Assembly (NCBI GenBank): GCA_944385425.1
Contig: CALWXD010000055.1
Coordinates: forward strand, 1-64,000
Reading direction: 5' to 3'
Source: an uncultured Oscillospiraceae bacterium
GTDB taxonomy: Bacteria > Bacillota > Clostridia > Oscillospirales > Oscillospiraceae
Length of the DNA stretch: 64,000 nt
The notes beneath the pieces are model-generated. The model was not told the origin of the DNA. It saw only the letters and a list, made by a program, of their open reading frames with translations, and did no database searches. A program made the translations under genes and the position numbers. Positions 58,288-64,000 of the stretch are shown piece by piece (within the stretch, counting starts at the first letter, position 1; every line of letters begins with the position of its first letter).

Positions 58288-58548
58288 CAGCAGTCACGCT
58301 CCTCATTGTTTTCTGCCCGGCCCGGCGGGCCGGCATCCATAAGAGGATGGCCCTATTGTAAAACGGGGACAGGAAAATGTAAAATACCTATGTTGCATCG
58401 CCATAAATGCCCAGCCGGTATATCTGGGCGGGGAGGGGCCCGTCCGCCGGGTGGGCGGCAGCGCGAAAAAAGCTTGCAAACGGGCCAAGGAGGGGCTATC
58501 ATAGGGAGCAGAAAAGCGCGGGCCGCCGGAAACGGGGAGGGGAGACGG

Positions 58549-58851
58549 ATGAAACAGGTTGTGCTCAGTGCCGACGGGGACAGGAAGGTCTACGCCGTCC
58601 CGGACCAGGTGGCCGACCATCTGGAGGACTACTGCCTCTGGTTTTGCACCCGGTGGCTGTGGGAAAGCCCCCACGCGGCCCCATACCGGGTGGGCGGCGG
58701 CCTTCGCTATGACGAGGCGGACTTCATCCGCTACCTCAACCGCTGGGTGTTTCCCCACCAGCCCTCCTCGCTGGTGGAGAATCTGGGATGGGTGGGGTAC
58801 GACGAGGCGCTGCCGCCGCCGTACCGGGACTGCCCCCAGTTCAACTTCTGA
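58549..58851 (+). CDS. Conserved-type hypothetical protein (100 aa)
   Basis: 100-residue soluble protein starting MKQVVLSADGDRKVYAVPDQVADHLEDYC and containing DEADFIRYLNRWVFPHQPSSLVENLGW. The pattern suggests a conserved small clostridial family, but I know of no function. GGAGGGGA lies five bases before the ATG. It is followed by a strong terminator, so it is a single-gene unit. Confidence 0.75.
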   Translation: MKQVVLSADGDRKVYAVPDQVADHLEDYCLWFCTRWLWESPHAAPYRVGGGLRYDEADFIRYLNRWVFPHQPSSLVENLGWVGYDEALPPPYRDCPQFNF

Positions 58852-58878
58852 ATTTCCCATCCCGCCGGAGAGCGGGCA

Positions 58879-58918
58879 AGGGCGGACGCGCCGGTCGGCG
58901 CGTCCGCCCTGTCGTCTT
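58879..58918 (+). terminator. Intrinsic terminator after the 100-aa gene
   Basis: A perfect 14-bp stem (58879-58892 with 58897-58910), four-base loop, then GTCGTCTTTTT. The T run overlaps the stop codon of the convergent RluA gene. Confidence 0.85.
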
Positions 58919-58919
58919 T

Positions 58920-59816
58920 TTACGGGGGAGCGGGGGAGGGCGCCCCGCCCACAAGGCGCGCCATGTCCGCCGGCAGCGGCGCGGACAGCTCCAGCAGCGC
59001 GCCGGTGATGGGGTGGCGCAGGGAGAGACGGGCGGAGTGGAGGGCAGGGCGGGGGATCAGCGCGGGGTCCTCCGTGCCGTAGAGCCAGTCCCCCGCCAGG
59101 GGGTGCCCGATGGCCGCCAGGTGCAGCCGCAGCTGGTGGGTCCGCCCCGTCCGGGGCAGCAGGCGGAGAAGGGTGTACCCGCCGGAGAAGGCCAGCGTCT
59201 CGTAGTCCGTCACGGCGGGGGCCCCGTCGGGCGCCACGCGGCGCTTGATGGGGGAGGCGGGATCCCGGGCGATGGGGAGGCGGATGGTCCCCGCCGGCGG
59301 ATCCACCCGCCCCAGGGCCACGCCCCGGTACTCCCGGAAAAACCGGCCGGTGTGGAGCTGGACGGTCAAAAGGTGGTGGACATGGCTGCACTTGGCCACC
59401 ACCATGAGCCCCGTGGTGCCCCGGTCCAGGCGGTTCACCGGGTGGAAGGTGAGGCCCGGTCCCAGATAGGCCGCGAGAGCGCCTGCCAGGGTGGCCTCCT
59501 CCGGGGCGAAGGAGGAGTGGTGCACCGGCAGGGGCGCGGCCTTGTTCACCACCAGCAGCCACTGGTCCTCGTAGACGATGTCCAGGGCCATGGGGGTGGG
59601 AGGGATGGGCCGGGGGTTGGGCGGGTCGGAGAGGTCCGCCGCCACCACGTCGCCCCGGCGCAGGAGGGCGCTGGTGAAGGCGGCCTGCCCGTTGACCAGC
59701 AGCGCCCCCGGCCGGCGCTTGAGCTGCTTGATGAGGGTGGAGGAGAGGCCCATCCGCCGCCGGAGGAATTCCCCCAGCGCTACGCCGTCCTCCTCCGCCT
59801 TTTGCCGCAGAACCAC
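58920..59816 (-). CDS. RluA-family RNA pseudouridine synthase
   Basis: 298-residue enzyme. An N-terminal S4-like RNA-binding region (LGEFLRRRMGLSSTLIKQLKRRPGALLVNGQ) precedes the catalytic domain with the motif HPVNRLDRGTTGLMV (catalytic Asp), and FREYRGVALG and RTGRTHQLRLHLAAIGHPLAGDWLYG. The target is rRNA or tRNA but not identifiable. The start is GTG 59816, seven bases after GGAGG; the ORF is open further upstream but unconserved. Confidence 0.92.
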   Translation of the reverse strand: MVLRQKAEEDGVALGEFLRRRMGLSSTLIKQLKRRPGALLVNGQAAFTSALLRRGDVVAADLSDPPNPRPIPPTPMALDIVYEDQWLLVVNKAAPLPVHHSSFAPEEATLAGALAAYLGPGLTFHPVNRLDRGTTGLMVVAKCSHVHHLLTVQLHTGRFFREYRGVALGRVDPPAGTIRLPIARDPASPIKRRVAPDGAPAVTDYETLAFSGGYTLLRLLPRTGRTHQLRLHLAAIGHPLAGDWLYGTEDPALIPRPALHSARLSLRHPITGALLELSAPLPADMARLVGGAPSPAPP

Positions 59817-59951
59817 GCCGTCACCTCCCGTCGGAATTTGTATCTCAGTATACGCCGGACGGGGAGAAAAGGCAAGGGGCAGGCCGGCGGCGGCGCTTGT
59901 TGAACATTTTGTGAATTCTGAAAAATTCGCTGTAAAACTTTGGCCGCGGCG

Positions 59952-59981
59952 TTGACGGGGGGAGAAGTCCCGTAGTATAAT
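59952..59981 (+). promoter_or_regulatory. Promoter of the methyltransferase gene
   Basis: TTGACG (59952-59957) and a perfect TATAAT (59976-59981) are 18 bp apart. The ATG at 59985 is only four bases past the -10 and would not be transcribed from here, which supports the ATG at 60012 as the true start. Confidence 0.75.
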
Positions 59982-60011
59982 AATATGAATTTTTATGAGG
60001 AGACAGCGGGC

Positions 60012-60875
60012 ATGTGGATTGCGAAGGATTGGGAAGACTATGAGCTGCTGGACTGCGGCGGCGGGGAAAAGCTGGAGCGGTGGGGCGGTCTCTGTTTGGT
60101 GCGGCCGGACCCCCAGGCCATCTGGCAGTCCCCCAGGCAGCTGCCCCAGTGGCGGCGGCCCGACGGGCGGTACTTCCGCTCCAGCAGCGGCGGCGGCCAC
60201 TGGGAGAAGGGAAAGCTGCCGGAGAAGTGGCAGGTCCGCTACCGGGACCTGACCTTCCAGGTCAAGCCCATGAACTTCAAGCACACCGGCCTCTTCCCGG
60301 AGCAGGCGGTGAACTGGGACTTTGCCCGGGAGAAGATCCAAAGGGCGGGACGGAGCGTCAGCGTGCTGAACCTCTTCGCCTACACCGGCGCGGCCACGGT
60401 GGCCTGCGCCGCCGCCGGGGCCAGCGTCTGCCATGTGGACGCGGCCAAGGGCATGGTGGCCTGGGCCAGGGAGAACGCAAGGGCCTCCGGCCTGGAGGGG
60501 GCCCCCATCCGCTGGATCGTGGACGACTGCGCCAAGTTTGTGGAGCGGGAGATCCGCCGGGGCCGGCGGTACGACGCCATCCTCATGGACCCGCCCAGCT
60601 ACGGCCGGGGCCCCACCGGCGAGGTGTGGAAGCTGGAGGATAATTTGTACCCCTTTGTGGAGCTGTGCAGCCGCGTCCTCTCGGACAAGCCCCTCTTCGT
60701 CATCATCAACTCCTATACCACCGGCCTCGCCCCCGGGGTGCTGGGCTATCTCCTGGAGCTCCTGGTGGGGCGGAAACACGGCGGGCGCTGCCAGTGGGAC
60801 GAGATCGGCCTTCCCGTCACGGCCACGGGCCTTGCCCTGCCCTGCGGCGCCACGGGCCGCTGGATGAGCGAGTAG
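60012..60875 (+). CDS. RlmI-like class I SAM-dependent methyltransferase
   Basis: 287-residue enzyme. The Rossmann core includes VLNLFAYTGAATVACAAAGA (SAM binding), VCHVDAAKGMVAWARENA, and the catalytic region AILMDPPSYGRGPTGEVW, typical of rRNA cytosine C5- or guanine-methyltransferases related to RlmI/RlmKL. The start at 60012 has GAGGAG nine bases upstream and lies about 30 bases after the -10 element. It is followed 41 bp later by ecfA1, which has its own Shine-Dalgarno. Confidence 0.9.
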   Translation: MWIAKDWEDYELLDCGGGEKLERWGGLCLVRPDPQAIWQSPRQLPQWRRPDGRYFRSSSGGGHWEKGKLPEKWQVRYRDLTFQVKPMNFKHTGLFPEQAVNWDFAREKIQRAGRSVSVLNLFAYTGAATVACAAAGASVCHVDAAKGMVAWARENARASGLEGAPIRWIVDDCAKFVEREIRRGRRYDAILMDPPSYGRGPTGEVWKLEDNLYPFVELCSRVLSDKPLFVIINSYTTGLAPGVLGYLLELLVGRKHGGRCQWDEIGLPVTATGLALPCGATGRWMSE

Positions 60876-60916
60876 GGCGGCGGACGCGGCAGATCAACAG
60901 TTGAGGAAGTTTCTTT

Positions 60917-61765
60917 ATGAACGATATGATCCAAACCAAAAGCCTCACCTTCCACTACCCGGTGGAGGAGGGGGAGCCCGCTCCGGACGTGCTCCGGGGG
61001 GTGGACCTCACCATCGAGCAGGGGAGCTTTGTGGTGATCCTGGGCCACAACGGCTCGGGGAAATCCACCCTGGCCAAGCACATGAACGCCGCCCTGGTCC
61101 CCACCGGCGGCCAGGTGCTGGTGGACGGGTATGACACGGCGGAGGAGGAGAACACCCTGGAGGTCCGCCGCCGGGTGGGCATGGTGTTCCAGAACCCGGA
61201 CAACCAGATCGTGGCCAACGTGGTGGAGGAGGACGTGGCCTTCGGCCCGGAGAACCTGGGCGTCCCCACGGAGGAGATCGCCCGGCGGGTGAGGCAGTCG
61301 CTGCAGGCGGTGGGGATGGAGGACTTCGCCCTCCACGCGCCCCACCTCCTCTCCGGCGGGCAGAAACAGCGGGTGGCCATTGCCGGCGTCATCGCCATGG
61401 AGCCCATGTGCATCGTGCTGGACGAGTCCACCGCCATGCTGGACCCCTCCGGCCGGCGGGAGGTGCTGGAGACGGTGCAGCGCCTCAACCGGGAGAAGGG
61501 GATCACCGTGATCCTCATCACCCACCACATGAGCGAGGCGGCCTACGCCCACCGGGTGATCGTGATGGACAGCGGCCGCGTCGCCATGGACGGCCCGCCG
61601 GCGGAGATTTTGACCCAGGTGGACCGGCTGCGGCAGCTGGGGCTCACCGCCCCGCCCACGGTGCTGCTGCTCTCCGCGCTGCAAAAGGACGGGTGGGACG
61701 TCTCCCTGGACGCCTTGACAGTGGAGGACTGCGCCGACCAGATCTGCCGGGCGCTGGGCGCCTGA
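60917..61765 (+). CDS. ecfA1: Energy-coupling factor transporter ATPase EcfA1
   Basis: 282-residue ABC ATPase of the shared ECF energising module for vitamin and metal uptake. Walker A is LGHNGSGKSTLAK, the Q-loop FQNPDNQIVANVVEEDVAFG, signature LLSGGQKQRVAIAG and Walker B CIVLDESTAMLD, where the usual Glu-rich DEPT motif is DEST, common in EcfA1. GAGGAAG precedes the ATG. It is first of ecfA1-ecfA2-ecfT; substrate-binding S components are not in the window. Confidence 0.95.
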   Translation: MNDMIQTKSLTFHYPVEEGEPAPDVLRGVDLTIEQGSFVVILGHNGSGKSTLAKHMNAALVPTGGQVLVDGYDTAEEENTLEVRRRVGMVFQNPDNQIVANVVEEDVAFGPENLGVPTEEIARRVRQSLQAVGMEDFALHAPHLLSGGQKQRVAIAGVIAMEPMCIVLDESTAMLDPSGRREVLETVQRLNREKGITVILITHHMSEAAYAHRVIVMDSGRVAMDGPPAEILTQVDRLRQLGLTAPPTVLLLSALQKDGWDVSLDALTVEDCADQICRALGA

Positions 61766-61789
61766 GCTTAGGAAAATGAGGAAACAACA

Positions 61790-62656
61790 TTGGAACCGAT
61801 TATTCGCGTGGACCATCTGACCCACACCTACGGCCAGGGGACGCCCTTCTGCCGCAGCGCGGTGAAGGACGTGTGCCTGGACATCTACCCCGGGGAGCTC
61901 CTGGGGATGATCGGCCACACCGGGTCGGGCAAGTCCACCTTGATCCAGCATCTCAACGGTCTTTTGAAGCCCACCGGCGGGAAGATCCTCTTCCACGGCC
62001 GGGACATCTGGGCCGAGCCCGGCAGGATCCGGGACATCCGCTTTAAGGTCGGCCTGGTGTTCCAGTACCCGGAGTACCAGCTCTTTGAGGAGACCGTTGG
62101 GAAGGACATCGCCTTCGGCCCCAGAAACATGGGGCTGGAGGGGGACGCCCTCCGGGAGCGGGTGGAGGAGGCCGCCGGGTTTGTGGGCCTCTCGCCGGAC
62201 CTTTTGGACAAGTCTCCCTTTGAGCTCTCCGGCGGACAGAAACGCCGGGTGGCCATTGCCGGCGTCATCGCCATGATGCCGGAGGTTTTGATCCTGGACG
62301 AGCCCTCCGCCGGGCTGGACCCGGCGGGGCGGGACAGTCTCCTCAATAACATCCGCAGCTACCATGCGGCCACCGGCAGCACGGTGGTGCTGGTGAGCCA
62401 CAGCATGGACGAGGTGGCGGAGAACGCCGACCGCATCGCCGTCCTGGCGGATGCGGGGGTGGTGCTGTGCGGCACGCCCCGGGAGGTCTTCAGCCACGGG
62501 GAGACGCTGGAGGCGGTGGGCCTCACGGTGCCCCAGGTGACGAAGGTTGCCATGGAGCTGCGCCGCCGGGGCGTGGCCATTGACAGCGCCATCTACACCG
62601 TGGAGGACCTCCGCCGGGCGCTGGACGCCCTGAGAGAGGGGGGAGCGCCTTGCTGA
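61790..62656 (+). CDS. ecfA2: Energy-coupling factor transporter ATPase EcfA2
   Basis: 288-residue second ATPase of the ECF module: Walker A IGHTGSGKSTLIQ, Q-loop FQYPEYQLFEETVGKDIAFG, signature ELSGGQKRRVAIAG and Walker B LILDEPSAGLD. The start is TTG 61790 after GAGG. Its end overlaps ecfT by 7 bp. Confidence 0.95.
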   Translation: MEPIIRVDHLTHTYGQGTPFCRSAVKDVCLDIYPGELLGMIGHTGSGKSTLIQHLNGLLKPTGGKILFHGRDIWAEPGRIRDIRFKVGLVFQYPEYQLFEETVGKDIAFGPRNMGLEGDALRERVEEAAGFVGLSPDLLDKSPFELSGGQKRRVAIAGVIAMMPEVLILDEPSAGLDPAGRDSLLNNIRSYHAATGSTVVLVSHSMDEVAENADRIAVLADAGVVLCGTPREVFSHGETLEAVGLTVPQVTKVAMELRRRGVAIDSAIYTVEDLRRALDALREGGAPC

Positions 62657-63453
62657 AGGATATCACCCTGGGCCAGTATTTCCCCGGGAACTCCGTGGCC
62701 CACCGCCTGGACCCCCGCACCAAGCTTTTGATGGTGGTGGCGTATATCGTGGCGTTGTTCTCCGCGGTCTGGGTGGTGAGCTACGGGCTGATGATCCTGG
62801 TGCTGGCCGGGTGCATCGCGGTGAGCCGGGTGCCGGTGAAGTCCCTGGTGCGGGGGCTCAAGCCGGTGCTCATCATCCTCGTCTTCACCGGCGTCATCAA
62901 CCTCTTCTGGACGCCGGGGGAGAGCCTCTGGCACTGGTGGGTGTTCAACCTAACCAGGGAGGGCATCCAGCGGGCCATCTTCATGGTGCTGCGGATCACC
63001 ATGCTCATCATGGGGACCTTCCTCATGACCTATACCACAAGCCCCATCCGCCTCACCGACGGGCTGGAGTCCCTTTTGGGGCCGCTGAAAAAGCTCCATC
63101 TGCCGATCCACGAGCTGAGCATGATGATGAGCATCGCCCTGCGCTTTATCCCCACGCTGATCGAGGAGACGGACAAGATCATGTCCGCCCAGAAGGCCCG
63201 GGGCGCCGACTTTGAAAGCGGCAGCGTCCTCCAGCGGGCCAGGGCCATGATCCCGCTGCTGGTGCCCCTGTTCATCTCGGCCTTCCGCCGGGCGGACGAG
63301 CTGGCGGTGGCCATGGAGTGCCGCTGCTACCACGGCGGCAAGGGCCGCACCAAGCTCCATGTGCTGCGCTACCAGGGCATCGACTATGCGGCGCTGTTCC
63401 TAAGCCTTGTAGTGGTGGCGGCGGTGTTTGCGCTGCGCCGTTTCGGCCTGTGA
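62650..63453 (+). CDS. ecfT: Energy-coupling factor transporter transmembrane protein EcfT
   Basis: 267-residue membrane scaffold of the ECF transporter with about five to six helices. Conserved parts are HRLDPRTKLLMVVAYIVALF, LGPLKKLHLPIHELSMMMSIALRFIPTL and the coupling motifs AQKARGADF and AMECRCYHGG. The TTG start at 62650 overlaps the ecfA2 stop. Its own stop overlaps the next gene's start (GTGA). Confidence 0.95.
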   Translation: MLKDITLGQYFPGNSVAHRLDPRTKLLMVVAYIVALFSAVWVVSYGLMILVLAGCIAVSRVPVKSLVRGLKPVLIILVFTGVINLFWTPGESLWHWWVFNLTREGIQRAIFMVLRITMLIMGTFLMTYTTSPIRLTDGLESLLGPLKKLHLPIHELSMMMSIALRFIPTLIEETDKIMSAQKARGADFESGSVLQRARAMIPLLVPLFISAFRRADELAVAMECRCYHGGKGRTKLHVLRYQGIDYAALFLSLVVVAAVFALRRFGL

Positions 63454-64000
63454 GAAAGAAAAAACTCCTGGCGGCGGGGATCGCGGCGGCGGCAGCGCTG
63501 GCCGCCCTGTCCCTCACCGCCTTTGACAGCCGCCTTGCCACCCGCTTTTACAGCGTTGAGGCGCCCCTCTCCGCGCCGGTGACCCTGGCGGTGCTGGCGG
63601 ACCTCCACAGCTGCCGCTACGGCCCGGGGCAGGAGGAGCTGCTGGCGGCGGTGGCGGCCGCGGCGCCGGACGCGGTGCTGCTGGCGGGGGACATTGTGGA
63701 CGATGTGCTCCCCCAGGAGAACGCCTTCACGGCCCTGGAGGCCCTGGCGGCGGCCTACCCCTGTTTCTACGTCACCGGAAACCACGAGTACTGGTCCGGC
63801 CAGGCGGAGGACATCTGCCGGCGCATCGCGGACCCGGGCGTCACGGTGCTCCGGGGGACGGCGGCGGAGCTGGCCGTCAACGGGCAGGCCATCACCCTCT
63901 GCGGCATCGACGACCCGGAGGCCGGGGCGGAGGGACAGCTGGCGTCCCTCCCGGTGGAGGAGGGGGACTACACCATCCTCCTGGCCCACCGGCCCGAGGC
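63450..64000 (+). CDS. Membrane-anchored metallophosphoesterase (partial, runs off window)
   Basis: 183 codons are visible from the GTG at 63450, overlapping the ecfT stop. An N-terminal hydrophobic segment (about residues 5-22) would anchor or export it. Calcineurin-like metal motifs are ADLHSCRYG, LAGDIVDD and TGNHEYW, with the expected later motif beginning at LLAHRPE when the window ends. YaeI-like membrane phosphoesterases of this kind act on lipid or small-molecule phosphates. In many gut Firmicutes tRNA-modifying or other genes follow ecfT instead, so its link to ECF transport is positional only. Confidence 0.88.
   Translation, partial: MRKKKLLAAGIAAAAALAALSLTAFDSRLATRFYSVEAPLSAPVTLAVLADLHSCRYGPGQEELLAAVAAAAPDAVLLAGDIVDDVLPQENAFTALEALAAAYPCFYVTGNHEYWSGQAEDICRRIADPGVTVLRGTAAELAVNGQAITLCGIDDPEAGAEGQLASLPVEEGDYTILLAHRPE

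Noticed and set aside
59985..60011. ATG 59985 as the methyltransferase start
   Set aside because: It is four bases from the -10 hexamer, so it would not be within the transcript; ATG 60012 has a Shine-Dalgarno.
1..64000. CRISPR arrays, insertion sequences, rRNA genes
   Set aside because: No regularly spaced repeats, transposase motifs or rRNA-like segments were seen.

Overview
The window is GC-rich (roughly 65%) and densely packed on both strands. Its gene content points to a strictly anaerobic, high-GC member of the Bacillota/Clostridia, most likely Oscillospiraceae (the Flavonifractor/Oscillibacter/Lawsonibacter neighbourhood). The signs are an oxygen-sensitive class III ribonucleotide reductase, a sodium-pumping biotin decarboxylase, Rex, ECF transporters, RnpM/YlxR and the Firmicutes rimP-nusA-ylxR-ylxQ-infB-rbfA-nrnA-truB-ribF order. 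The taxon is inferred from gene families, not proven.

Layout. 1-2.0 kb: sodium-pump decarboxylase operon (gamma, biotin carrier, beta; beta is cut by the window edge), divergent from sfsA. 2.8-5.8 kb: nrdD-nrdG behind two NrdR-type boxes. 6.0-8.7 kb: a DUF3795 protein, a 52-residue Cys/Gly-rich peptide, and rex with an SLH-domain protein. 8.8-11.0 kb: tRNA-Arg(CCG), a split ThrE-type exporter, tRNA-Leu(CAG) and tRNA-Gln(CTG). 11.1-14.8 kb: a cytidylate-kinase-like protein, a CBS/DRTGG pyrophosphatase, deoC and a P-loop protein. 14.8-19.0 kb: three transporters (NhaC, PTS EIIC, NCS2). 19.2-28.6 kb: the translation/transcription-factor operon. In it the 3' ends of nusA and of infB are each repeated a short way downstream, and a less GC-rich Xre regulator with a small partner sits between infB and rbfA. 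28.7-31.0 kb: a MoxR/VWA pair. 31.1-37.7 kb: diaminopropionate ammonia-lyase, a Ca-type P-ATPase with a divergent TetR gene, a radical-SAM-like protein lacking its cluster motif, and a DUF5655 protein.

37.7-51.5 kb is the most unusual part: a phospho-signalling island. It holds a zinc-ribbon/beta-helix membrane protein, a small atypical kinase, an HTH regulator, three related membrane/SHOCT proteins (one frameshifted by an 8-bp tandem duplication), a transmembrane kinase with a large leucine-rich-repeat ectodomain, an FHA protein, two PP2C phosphatases, a membrane trypsin-like protease with a C-terminal FHA domain, and a membrane VWA protein with a C-terminal FHA domain. My reading is that the kinases write phospho-threonine, FHA domains attached to extracellular effector domains read it, and the phosphatases erase it.

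51.6-57.1 kb: an operon of class III aminotransferase, two-domain class II aldolase, TetR regulator, FGGY kinase and GtrA protein, probably for uptake-independent breakdown of an unidentified sugar or amino-sugar derivative. 57.1-60.9 kb: a lipoprotein serine hydrolase frameshifted in a G7 tract, a small conserved unknown, an RluA pseudouridine synthase and an RlmI-like methyltransferase. 60.9-64.0 kb: ecfA1-ecfA2-ecfT and the start of a membrane metallophosphoesterase. I saw no CRISPR array, insertion sequence, integrase, rRNA or prophage.
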